Assembly: GCA_002928735.1 (NCBI GenBank)
Contig: PERL01000006.1
Coordinates: forward strand, 62,001 to 126,000
Length of the DNA stretch: 64,000 bases
Direction: 5' to 3'
Origin: Hyphomicrobium sp.
GTDB lineage: Bacteria; Pseudomonadota; Alphaproteobacteria; Rhizobiales; Hyphomicrobiaceae
The translations under genes and the position numbers were made by a program. Under the pieces are notes generated by a model that ran no database searches, was not told where the DNA came from, and worked only from the letters and a program-made list of their open reading frames with translations. Positions 1 to 8,338 of the stretch are shown here, in pieces. Position 1 is the first letter of the stretch, and each line of letters opens with the position of its first letter.

Positions 1-2
1 CG

Positions 3-1046
3 CCCGCTAAAGCCGCCAACGCGACGCCCGTTCCGGATGGCGGCACCGCGGCGCAGGCCGCAAGAGAAAATGCGGCGCCGCCCGCTGCTAAAGAAAATGC
101 AGCACCGGTCATTCCCGCCAAGAAAATCTTCGGCGCCATGAAGGCGCCCGCCGATATGAAAGCGCGCGCCATTGGTGCTTATTCACGCGGCTGTCTGGCG
201 GGCGCCAAAGCCCTGCCGATCGACGGCACCGCGTGGCAGGCGATGCGGCTATCCCGCAATCGCAACTGGGGCCATCCCAAGCTTATTGCGCTGCTCGAAA
301 AGTACGCCGGCGAAGTGAAGGAAAAAGACGGTTGGCCAGGTCTCCTCGTCGGCGACATTTCGCAGCCGCGCGGCGGTCCGATGCTGACCGGCCATGCATC
401 GCACCAGCTCGGCCTTGACGCCGACATCTGGTTCACGCCCATGCCCTCACGCCGCCTATCCAAGACAGAGCGCGAGAATCTCGCCGCCACCTCCATGCTC
501 GCGTCCGACAACCTGTCTGTGAACAAGAAAGTCTGGGGCGACGGCCAGGTAAAAATCGTGCGCCGCGTTGCCTCCTACCCGGATGTCGAGCGCGTCCTCG
601 TTCACCCCGCCATCAAAAAAGCGCTGTGCGAAGCTGGCGACACCGACCGCAAATGGCTCGCCAAAGTGCGCCCCTATTGGGGCCATTTCTATCACTTCCA
701 TGTCCGCATCGGCTGCCCGCCAGACAGCCCGTCATGCACCAAGCAGGCTCCCATCCCCGGCGACGACGGCTGCGGCAAGGAACTCGACGATTGGTACAAA
801 CTCCTGACAGCGCCGCCCAAGCCGAAGCCCCGCTCCGTCGAGCCCGTCAAACCCGTCAAGCCTAAGCCGCCGTTGACGCTCGCAGACCTGCCGGCCGAAT
901 GCCGCGATGTCGTCGGCGATGATGCGGCGATTGAAACCGCGTCGCCACAGGGTAAATCGACCCCAGCGAAAGCCGTGCCCGCCCCGAAGACGGCCAACAC
1001 ACCTTCGGCACCGGCCAAGAAAACCAAGTCAGCCGGCACCGACTAG
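3..1046 (+). CDS. mepA: Penicillin-insensitive murein endopeptidase MepA (5'-truncated)
   Basis: This is a periplasmic zinc metallopeptidase of the MepA/LAS family that cleaves the D-Ala-mDAP cross-bridge of peptidoglycan. The reading frame is open from the first complete codon of the window, so the true start and signal peptide lie upstream. An ATG at 138 is in frame but has low-complexity Ala/Pro/Lys coding sequence before it and is probably internal. Family landmarks are the HASHQLGLDADIW segment (about nt 393-431), which supplies His and Asp ligands, and YHFHVRIGCP (about nt 688-718), which supplies the last histidines. The C-terminus is a Pro/Lys/Ala-rich tail of about 80 residues beyond the catalytic core, as often seen in rhizobial MepA. 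It converges on msrA with a 16-base gap. Confidence 0.9.
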   Translation, partial: PAKAANATPVPDGGTAAQAARENAAPPAAKENAAPVIPAKKIFGAMKAPADMKARAIGAYSRGCLAGAKALPIDGTAWQAMRLSRNRNWGHPKLIALLEKYAGEVKEKDGWPGLLVGDISQPRGGPMLTGHASHQLGLDADIWFTPMPSRRLSKTERENLAATSMLASDNLSVNKKVWGDGQVKIVRRVASYPDVERVLVHPAIKKALCEAGDTDRKWLAKVRPYWGHFYHFHVRIGCPPDSPSCTKQAPIPGDDGCGKELDDWYKLLTAPPKPKPRSVEPVKPVKPKPPLTLADLPAECRDVVGDDAAIETASPQGKSTPAKAVPAPKTANTPSAPAKKTKSAGTD

Positions 1047-1062
1047 TGTCGACGAGGCCCAC

Positions 1063-1725
1063 TCACGCAGCGCTAGTGACGCCCGTCGGCAGCGGACACG
1101 AAACGCCCGTCCCGCCAAGCCCGCAATATCCATGCGGAACCTTCGCCAGATATTGCTGGTGATAATCCTCCGCCCAATAGAACTCAGGCGCCGGCAGGAT
1201 TTCCGTCGTGATCCGCACGAACCCGGCCTCCGTCAGCCGCTGCTGATAAGCCGCGCGTGAGGCCTCTGCCATCGCCTGCTGCTCGGCGCCGAACGTATAG
1301 ATGCCTGACCGGTACTGCGTGCCGGTGTCTTTGCCTTGGCGATAGCCCTGTGTTGGATCGTGGCTCTCCCAGAAGGTTTTCAACAGCGCCGCAAAGCTGA
1401 TCTTCGCCGGATCGAACACGACCAGCACAACCTCGTTGTGCCCCGTCTTGCCCGTGCACACCTCGTCATACGTCGGGTTCGGGGTCAGCCCGCCCGCGTA
1501 GCCGACCGCAGTCACGACGATCCCATCGCCCAGCTGCCAGAACTTGCGCTCAGCCCCCCAAAAGCAGCCGAGCCCAAAGAGCACCATCTGGCTCCCCTCC
1601 GGATAAGGACCCTTCAACGGCCGTCCATTGACGAAATGATGCGTCGCGGTCGCCAGCGGCTCCGCCCGTCCGGGCAGCGCGGTCGCCGCCGTCGGCATCT
1701 CGGTCTTTTTGTGCTTGAAGAACAT
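1063..1725 (-). CDS. msrA: Peptide-methionine (S)-S-oxide reductase MsrA
   Basis: It reduces the S-epimer of methionine sulfoxide in proteins and free methionine, using thioredoxin. The catalytic motif GCFWG is at about residues 53-57 (Cys54), and the C-terminal [13 protein letters not shown] holds the resolving cysteines. I place the start at 1725, giving 220 aa, because GAGGT lies just upstream of that ATG; an in-frame upstream extension to 1791 has no such signal and would overlap the next transcript's leader. The N-terminal 45 residues before the core are longer than in minimal MsrA proteins but show no convincing signal peptide. No MsrB is nearby. Confidence 0.95.
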   Translation of the reverse strand: MFFKHKKTEMPTAATALPGRAEPLATATHHFVNGRPLKGPYPEGSQMVLFGLGCFWGAERKFWQLGDGIVVTAVGYAGGLTPNPTYDEVCTGKTGHNEVVLVVFDPAKISFAALLKTFWESHDPTQGYRQGKDTGTQYRSGIYTFGAEQQAMAEASRAAYQQRLTEAGFVRITTEILPAPEFYWAEDYHQQYLAKVPHGYCGLGGTGVSCPLPTGVTSAA

Positions 1726-1904
1726 CGCCGTTACCTCGAACTGAAACCTTGGGTCCATAGCGGAGCGTGGCCCGCCAACCCCGTCACCCACAATACTCCC
1801 GCCGGACGCTGGCGGTTTCGCTCCACCTTGCTAAACTCTGGGCAATGTCGCACGGCTCGGGCCCACTGGAACCCCGGGATTTGCCTGTATTCGGAGAGTT
1901 TCGC

Positions 1905-2789
1905 ATGACGGACGCCACGTCGCTCAGCCCGTCCCCCGCTGGTGCCACACCCGATATCGGCCCCAAGCCCGAGATGGCTCCCACATCTCAGTCTGCCCCG
2001 GTTGCTCCCGCCGCCGACCCCTATGCCTTTGAACCCGAGGACTATGGCGCCAGCGTCCTGCGCACTACAATCTTCTGCCTCGTCTTCCTCCTCCTGCTCC
2101 CCTTCTTCGCCAGCCTCCCCGCCATGATCGGCATGCGCGCCTCCGCCGGCCTCCTAGGCGACAACCTCGGCCTGCTTGTCCTCGCCGCAGTCTTCACGGC
2201 CCTCATGTTCCTCGTCTTCGTCGAGATGATGTTTTCCATTCGCACCCGTGTCCACCTCGGCCGCGAGAAAGTCCGCATGACGCTGCCGGCAGGCCGCGGC
2301 CCCACGCCGATGCTCCGCTACCGCAGCTACGAATTCCCCTACGATCAGGTCGACACGGTCGAAACCCGCCGTGAGATCTACGGTGGCGCCATGACGCCCG
2401 TCCTGATGAAAGGCGCTCGCGTCATCCTCAAGGACGGCACGCTGGTCCCCTTAGGCTACGTCAGCGAAGCAGACGCCGACCCCGTCTTCCCGTACGACGA
2501 AATCGCCCGCAAAATCGCCGACCGCGCGCGCTTACCGCTCATCGACCGCGGCGCCGTCCGCCGCTCCGTGCGCAGCAAGATGATGGGCATCAAGGCAACC
2601 GACAGCGAGAACACCATTATCGACGAAGCCGGCATCGCGCGCCTCAACGCCTCACACAACACGTTTATGCTCGCGCTTATCGGTATTGTTCTGATCTTGA
2701 TGCTCATCGGCATCGTGCAGGATTTCGCTGACGGCAGCCCTATCGGCCAGACCGCCGCGCTGCCCACCGTGCTCGCCGCAATCAGTTGA
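1905..2789 (+). CDS. Uncharacterised membrane protein with three predicted TM segments
   Basis: I do not recognise a named family. The 294-residue product has a Pro/Ser-rich N-terminus, hydrophobic segments at about residues 49-74 and 87-111, a long soluble stretch of about 140 residues, and a third hydrophobic segment at about 253-274. The soluble middle could fold as a PH-like domain between membrane anchors, but that is only an impression. The ATG at 1905 is chosen because GGAGAG precedes it by about 7 bases; an earlier in-frame start at 1767 would run into msrA's leader. Its stop overlaps the convergent gene by 8 bases. Confidence 0.75.
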   Translation: MTDATSLSPSPAGATPDIGPKPEMAPTSQSAPVAPAADPYAFEPEDYGASVLRTTIFCLVFLLLLPFFASLPAMIGMRASAGLLGDNLGLLVLAAVFTALMFLVFVEMMFSIRTRVHLGREKVRMTLPAGRGPTPMLRYRSYEFPYDQVDTVETRREIYGGAMTPVLMKGARVILKDGTLVPLGYVSEADADPVFPYDEIARKIADRARLPLIDRGAVRRSVRSKMMGIKATDSENTIIDEAGIARLNASHNTFMLALIGIVLILMLIGIVQDFADGSPIGQTAALPTVLAAIS

Positions 2790-3096
2790 CGAAAATGTTC
2801 ACCCGCCGCCGCCGCCGCCCGAAGGTGCCTGTGATTAGCGACAGCGTACCAAACACGGCCCATGTCGGAAACCTGATCACCATCGCCTCCAGCGCCGACC
2901 ATGCCGCCGGCGAAACGCTCATGCTCACCCGATCCCGCGCCGCAGCCAGCGAGTTCGGTGAAATCCGCTCCCACTGCGTCTCGAAGCTGGTCCCCGCAAA
3001 CGGGCCCGACCCGTTGAGCCATGGCGTCGCGTCCGCGACCAGCGCAATGATCGCGATCAGCGCGAACAGACCCGCAAGAAACCTCAGAGCAGCCAT
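2782..3096 (-). CDS. Small hypothetical membrane protein
   Basis: The 104-residue product begins with a hydrophobic helix (about residues 3-22), has a polar middle with tryptophans, and ends with a second hydrophobic segment (about 72-92) followed by an arginine cluster (RRRRR) that suggests a cytoplasmic C-terminal anchor. The start at 3096 has GGGAG about 7 bases upstream. It is a two-TM protein of unknown role. The 3' ends of this gene and of the convergent membrane protein overlap. Confidence 0.65.
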   Translation of the reverse strand: MAALRFLAGLFALIAIIALVADATPWLNGSGPFAGTSFETQWERISPNSLAAARDRVSMSVSPAAWSALEAMVIRFPTWAVFGTLSLITGTFGRRRRRVNIFVN

Positions 3097-3312
3097 GCGT
3101 GGCTCCCAACTATGCGGCGCGCCCCGCCGCACCTATCCCTGTCATTGCCGCGCTTCGCCCCCCCCCCGGCAAGCACGGCACCCCTCCGCCCCCGCGTGAC
3201 TGCCGAAAAAATCGCAGCCTCACCACCGATTGCCTCAGCAACGTGGCGCTGCAGTGACGTGTTGCCATCGAACCGCACTTGGGTTTAAGTGCGCCGCTCC
3301 CAAGCGAGGCAC

Positions 3313-3402
3313 GGAGAGGTGGCCGAGTGGTTTAAGGCGCACGCCTGGAACGCGTGTGTAGGGGAAACTCTACCGTGGGTTCGAATCCCACTCTCTCCGC
3401 CA
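3313..3402 (+). tRNA. tRNA-Ser (GGA)
   Basis: The class II cloverleaf is visible: acceptor strand GGAGAGG pairs with TCTCTCC near the 3' end (one G-T pair), the anticodon loop is CTGGAAC with GGA at 3347-3349, there is a long variable arm around 3353-3373, and the T-loop is TTCGAAT. The discriminator G and an encoded CCA end at 3402. It decodes UCC and UCU. No integrase or attachment-site duplication is seen nearby. Confidence 0.96.
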
Positions 3403-3659
3403 ACCCAAAACTATTGAATAGAGACATAAGCTTACGAAGACGCGGGCGGATGTCTAGCCCTCTCCTTCGCCTAACGAGCTACGCCCCGATTCCAAGAACA
3501 AGCCCGTGTTCAGCGCGGCAGCAGAACAGCCGCTCATGACCCTAAGCAGGTCATGATCTGTCATCCGCCGCTCGGCAGACATTAAACGTGACGGCGTGGC
3601 ACCGAATCTGCGGAGTGAATCATCCGCCTGTTGACCAGCACCACGCGTCAACTCACGTC

Positions 3660-6600
3660 CTACGTAAACAAAACGAAATCCGCGACGGTGATGACATTTG
3701 CTCCCGTGCCGTTCACGTTGGTCAGGGTAATCGTGTCGGTACCATCAATCGTTACAACTGTGTTGCTGCCCACGACATCGACGAGGACGCGTGCATCAAA
3801 GCTACCCTGGTCGATCCCGAGAAGTGAAATATCGAGCAGATCTTGACCGCCAGAGGGGTTTGCATCGAACGTCAAGATCGTATCGTTTCCGAAGCCGACA
3901 TCGAAGATGAAGATGTCGTTGCCACCTCCACCATTCAGCGTGTCGTTCCCGCCGCCACCGGTTAGCACATCATTTCCGGTGCCGCCGTTCAAGACGTTGG
4001 CGCCAGAATTCCCAGTAATGATGTCCGCTCCGCTTCCGCCTGTGACGTTCGCGATGTTGGCAATCGATGCAAAGCCGGACGCCGTTCCCGCAGTAAGGTC
4101 AACTGTCAAGCCGACGCTCGCGGGCGCGGAGTAGAACAGCGTATTCGTGCCCGCCCCGAGATCTGCCGTCAAAGTCTCGACACTGGTCATGGACGGACCC
4201 GATATGACTGATCCGGTCGTACCATCGAATGCGACTTTGAGAAGATCGTTTCGCACAAAGCCACCAGCGTCACCCTTAATGGCCAGCGTATCGGCTCCAT
4301 CACCGCCATTGATCGTGTCGGCGCCATCGCCGATGGCATAGTTGAATGTGTCATCGCCATCGTTGCCGAAAAGAAGATCAACCCCCGCTCCTCCTGCGAT
4401 CGTATCGTTGCCAAGCCCGCCTTCAATCAGGTTGGCAGTACTCGTTCCGATGATGAAGTCGTCGCCATCGCCGCCGATCACGTTCTCGATCGTCTGCAGT
4501 TGGTCCTCCATCACCGGTGAACCAGCAATCACCCGCTGCGCCGTTCCCACCGACAGATTGATCACGAATCCATTGGCTTCTCCTGCATACGAGACGGTAT
4601 CGGTGCCACTTCCACCGATAAGCGTGTCGGAACCAAAACCGCCGGCAAGCGTGTCATTTCCATTGCCGCCGTTGAGAATGTTGGCGTCGTCGTTGCCGGT
4701 CAGAAGGTCGCCGCCGCCGCCGCCCGTGACGTTACTGATATTGCCGATGCCAAAGAATCCCGATGCTGTCCCGGTGGCCAAATTGACGGTAAGCGCTTCA
4801 TTTGTCGGCGTGGTGTAAGCCAGCGTATTGATCCCTCCGCCAAGGTTTGCGACCACCTCTTCCACTGAGACAAGCGTGCCGAGCGCAACGCCCGTCAATA
4901 GCCCGCCCTCGTACGACACGCGCAGCAAATCATTACGCACCAAATCGGCGTAGTCGCCCATGATCAACAAGGAATCGATGTCGTCGCCGCCGTCGATCGC
5001 GTCTGCGCCCTCGCCCACGGTGTAAATGAACGTATCAAAGCCCGCCCCGCCTTGGAGCGTGTCGTTGCCCGTTCCACCAATAATGATGTCGTCACCGCCG
5101 AGGCCCGAGATCACGTCGTCGCCGCCGCGACCATCAATCGTATCGTCGAATTCCGTTGCAAAGGGCTGCCCGGCAATTGTCGTCGTCCCGTTGATCACGT
5201 TCGCAATGTTGTTGCCAATAATGGTTGCGCCAGCACCGGCCACCGCAATCTCGAACGTGTCGCTCGCAAGACCGCCGTTGCCGTCGTCCGCCGTCACCTT
5301 CACGGCAATCGTACCCGCATCCGCCACCAGTGGCGTGCCTGAGAACGTCAGCGTATTGGCGTCGAACGTCAGCCATGCAGGCAAAGGCGAGTCATCATCA
5401 AGCGTCGCGGTATAGGTCAGCACATCGCCCAGATCGACATCGGCAAACGTATCCGGCGCAACCTCGAACAGGAAGGCCGCGCCCGTCAGTGCGGCCTGAT
5501 CCGCAATCGCGTTCTCCACCGTCGGCGCGTCGTTGGCGCCGATAATGTCGTAGGTGAACGTCGCATAGACCGTGCTTTCGCCATCACTGACCGCATGTGT
5601 GTATTCGAGCACACCCGTGCTGCTCGCACCCAGCGACTGATAAGCCGCCGCGGTCGTGTCGATCGTGCCGACACCCGTCACAGGGTCGTACGAGATACCC
5701 GCTTCGGCGAGGCTGATCGTATTACCATCAAGCGCCGCGCTGAAGGCGGTGATGGAGTCGCGCGTCAAGACGCTGTCCACGTCGGTCGCCAGCGCCGCCA
5801 GCGGAATTCCGTTGGGTCCCCCGCCATCGACCACGATCGTGTTGACCGTATCCTCATCAAGCGCCCCAGAGTAGCCGCCGAAGGCTTCCGGCGCGTCGTT
5901 GACGGGGGTGACGGTGATGTTGAACGTCGTCGAAGCAGGCGTCGATCCATCCTCGTTCAGGTCTTCAACGGTGACAGTGAAAGATGCGGACGTCGTTTCT
6001 GATCCGTTGTGGACGTAGGAAACAAGGCCATCTTCGAGTTGGGCGCCGGAGAACGTCGAGGCGGCGATGCCACCAACCAGGATCTGACCATTCGTGACGT
6101 TCGATACGGTGAAGGTGATGTCGATCGGGCCGTCGTCCGGATCGCTGAAGCCGAGTTCGGCCGGCGTCAAAACGTGTTTCACGCCTTCGGCAACGGTGGC
6201 GGATAGGGAGCCGGCGAATACCGGTGGCGTGTTGATGAGCAGCGTGCCGTCCGGTGGGAACGGCGGCGTGAAGTTCTTGGCAACGAGCAGCAAGCCGTCG
6301 ACTCCCTGCAACGTGACGAGTGTCGTGAACGATCCGCTGCCACCGGCGGCGCCATCGCTGTCAACCTGGAGCAGCGTGTCGGCGCCGTCCTGCACGAGAC
6401 GCAGGAAGCCGCTGGTGCCGAACGGGTTGTCGCCGTTGTAGCCGGTGAGGTTCGCCAGCACCGGGGTGATGTCGATCTTGTCGCCGCCCACACCGGCGAC
6501 GAAGTCTGTCACCGTCACCGATTCGCCGAGATTATTGAGCCGCAGGAGGTCCTGATCATCGCCCAGAGTCACGGTGCCGGTGAACCCGGTCAGTTCGACC

Positions 6601-7901
6601 GTGTCTATCCCCGCACCGGTCGCGATGGTGCCGGTCGCTCCATTGGCCGTGACCTTGTCTACCCCCTCAGCGCTGGTCAGCGTGAAGTTGCTGAGATTGG
6701 ACAGAATGAAGGTGTTGTTGCCCGTCCCGCCGTCCAGCGTCAGGCCACTGAACTGGTAGACCTCAAAGGTGTCGTTCCCCCCGCCGCCGATAAGAGACGC
6801 ATCGCCGGAAGCGCCATAGCCGTAGATTCGCAAAGTGTCGTTACCGGCATCGCCCTCCCACCGCGTATTGTTGAACGTTAATGACCCGCTACCATAGAAG
6901 TCAGCGTAGAGGTAATCGTCGCCCTCGCCCCCTGAAAGCGTGTTGTTCGAGACCGTCGACCCGCTAGTGTACTGCGCATAAAAGTACAGGTTGTCCGCTC
7001 CGTCTCCGCCCGACAGCGTATTGCCGGAGATGGAGCTGGAAGAAGCGAAATATGTCTGCAGGTAAAGACTATCGTTGCCCCCTCCGGCGCTCAAAGTATT
7101 GCCGCTTACATTGAGATTGCTGCCTTGGGCATAGATATTGAGACTGTCATTGCCCGTATCGGCGCCGCCAATCAGAGTGTTGCTGGAAACCGAAACGCCG
7201 CTTGCACTGCTGCTGATCTGAAGGCTGTCCCCATCCGCTCCGCCATCCAGCGTGTTCCCTGTCGCGCCGGCACCCTGGACAAACAGATAGTCAGAACCAG
7301 CGCCGCCCTCCAGAACGTTGCCGCTGCTCACCTGCAGCGTCACATCCTGAAGACTGTCGTCGCCCGCGTCACCGCGCAGCGTGTCCGTGCCCTGCTCGCC
7401 GTAGAGCGTATCGTTCTCCGTCCCGCCCTCGATCACATCGTCGCCGAAGCTGCCGTAGACCGTGTCATTGCCCGCACCGCCAAAGACCGTGTCCGATCCC
7501 GCAAACGCATAGATCACATCGTCGCCGGCATCCCCGTCGATGATGTCGTCGCCGATCGTCCCTTCCAGCGGGTTGTCAGCGTTCGGCGTGCCCAAAAACT
7601 CTGCGCTGTTCGAGACATTGATTGTAATCTCTTCGTCATATGTCTCGCCCGTAGAATCCGTCACGCGCACGAGCAGCGAATATGTATTCTGGGTCTCGTA
7701 ATCGAGAACCGCGCCAGCCCGGACCCGCACTTCGCTTCCAACAATCTCAAAGACATCCGACAGGGTCGTTCCTGCGTCCGCAAACGTAAACGTCTCCCCC
7801 GCATCGGCATCCACCGCCGCGAGCGTTGCCACCAATGCGCCGGCCGGCGCCTGTTCGCGAATGATGCCGCCGGTTACGAGAATGTCAGTGGGAGCAGCCA
7901 T
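3660..7901 (-). CDS. Large RTX-repeat, cadherin-domain exported protein
   Basis: A 1413-residue acidic protein with the hallmarks of type I-secreted calcium-binding proteins. The order is: an N-terminal cadherin-like domain (about 1-105); RTX nonapeptides of GGxGxD type (about 110-180); an unusual stretch of about 33-residue units with NTLSGG-like cores (about 190-370); three cadherin/He-PIG-like Ig-fold domains (about 560-900, with VTPVNDAP and IIGANDAP linkers); then two large duplicated RTX modules (about 955-1100 and 1180-1325); and a final RTX block with a C-terminal domain like those of serralysin-type proteins (FDANPSGGQDLLD). There is no Sec signal peptide. The start at 7901 follows AGAGGAT. 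No ABC exporter, membrane fusion protein or TolC gene lies nearby, so secretion machinery must be elsewhere. Adhesin or S-layer-like functions are both possible. Confidence 0.9.
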   Translation of the reverse strand: MAAPTDILVTGGIIREQAPAGALVATLAAVDADAGETFTFADAGTTLSDVFEIVGSEVRVRAGAVLDYETQNTYSLLVRVTDSTGETYDEEITINVSNSAEFLGTPNADNPLEGTIGDDIIDGDAGDDVIYAFAGSDTVFGGAGNDTVYGSFGDDVIEGGTENDTLYGEQGTDTLRGDAGDDSLQDVTLQVSSGNVLEGGAGSDYLFVQGAGATGNTLDGGADGDSLQISSSASGVSVSSNTLIGGADTGNDSLNIYAQGSNLNVSGNTLSAGGGNDSLYLQTYFASSSSISGNTLSGGDGADNLYFYAQYTSGSTVSNNTLSGGEGDDYLYADFYGSGSLTFNNTRWEGDAGNDTLRIYGYGASGDASLIGGGGNDTFEVYQFSGLTLDGGTGNNTFILSNLSNFTLTSAEGVDKVTANGATGTIATGAGIDTVELTGFTGTVTLGDDQDLLRLNNLGESVTVTDFVAGVGGDKIDITPVLANLTGYNGDNPFGTSGFLRLVQDGADTLLQVDSDGAAGGSGSFTTLVTLQGVDGLLLVAKNFTPPFPPDGTLLINTPPVFAGSLSATVAEGVKHVLTPAELGFSDPDDGPIDITFTVSNVTNGQILVGGIAASTFSGAQLEDGLVSYVHNGSETTSASFTVTVEDLNEDGSTPASTTFNITVTPVNDAPEAFGGYSGALDEDTVNTIVVDGGGPNGIPLAALATDVDSVLTRDSITAFSAALDGNTISLAEAGISYDPVTGVGTIDTTAAAYQSLGASSTGVLEYTHAVSDGESTVYATFTYDIIGANDAPTVENAIADQAALTGAAFLFEVAPDTFADVDLGDVLTYTATLDDDSPLPAWLTFDANTLTFSGTPLVADAGTIAVKVTADDGNGGLASDTFEIAVAGAGATIIGNNIANVINGTTTIAGQPFATEFDDTIDGRGGDDVISGLGGDDIIIGGTGNDTLQGGAGFDTFIYTVGEGADAIDGGDDIDSLLIMGDYADLVRNDLLRVSYEGGLLTGVALGTLVSVEEVVANLGGGINTLAYTTPTNEALTVNLATGTASGFFGIGNISNVTGGGGGDLLTGNDDANILNGGNGNDTLAGGFGSDTLIGGSGTDTVSYAGEANGFVINLSVGTAQRVIAGSPVMEDQLQTIENVIGGDGDDFIIGTSTANLIEGGLGNDTIAGGAGVDLLFGNDGDDTFNYAIGDGADTINGGDGADTLAIKGDAGGFVRNDLLKVAFDGTTGSVISGPSMTSVETLTADLGAGTNTLFYSAPASVGLTVDLTAGTASGFASIANIANVTGGSGADIITGNSGANVLNGGTGNDVLTGGGGNDTLNGGGGNDIFIFDVGFGNDTILTFDANPSGGQDLLDISLLGIDQGSFDARVLVDVVGSNTVVTIDGTDTITLTNVNGTGANVITVADFVLFT

Positions 7902-8338
7902 GGCAATGATCCTCTTATAAAAATACTCCCAGCAACGCTGGGATGAGCCTGATGCGCATCGCCGGTGACACGCGCGTCACGGCGACCACAGATGAATGTT
8001 GGGGGCAGCTCGCGGCCACGCTCAAAGGAAATGAAAACCGGCACTCTGCAACCCCCGACACGCAGAACACGCAATCCGATCGGATCAGCGTCGCCGCCCG
8101 CACGGCGATAAAATGAAAACGTTGAAATACTCGAGAACAAAATAATCAGAACTTTTTGCCCACCGCAATGGCTTCGTTCAAGGTCGAGATGGGCAATCGC
8201 GCGAATACCCACGAAAAAAGGTCATCGATTGCGCAGGTGGCTGAAACGCGCCGAGCCGGCACTGTTTCGTCATGGCATCAGCTCGTCATAAACTGGCGCA
8301 TGTCCTGAGCAGTAGCAAGCCGCGCCAATCGTCCAATT
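7902..8338. other. Intergenic region upstream of the RTX gene
   Basis: This 437-base stretch separates the RTX gene start from the 3' end of the P-type ATPase gene, both on the minus strand. It is more AT-rich than its surroundings around 8110-8160, where a promoter for the RTX gene would be expected. Short open frames here lack ribosome binding sites and family resemblance. I see no clear terminator hairpin or operator. Confidence 0.5.

Noticed and set aside
3660-7901. DNA-level repeats in the RTX gene considered as CRISPR or mobile
   Set aside because: They are in-frame protein repeats (GGxGxD) with codon variation and belong to one open reading frame.
7874-8212. Minus-strand open frame of 112 residues overlapping the RTX start
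   Set aside because: It lacks a ribosome binding site and family resemblance and covers the probable promoter of the RTX gene.
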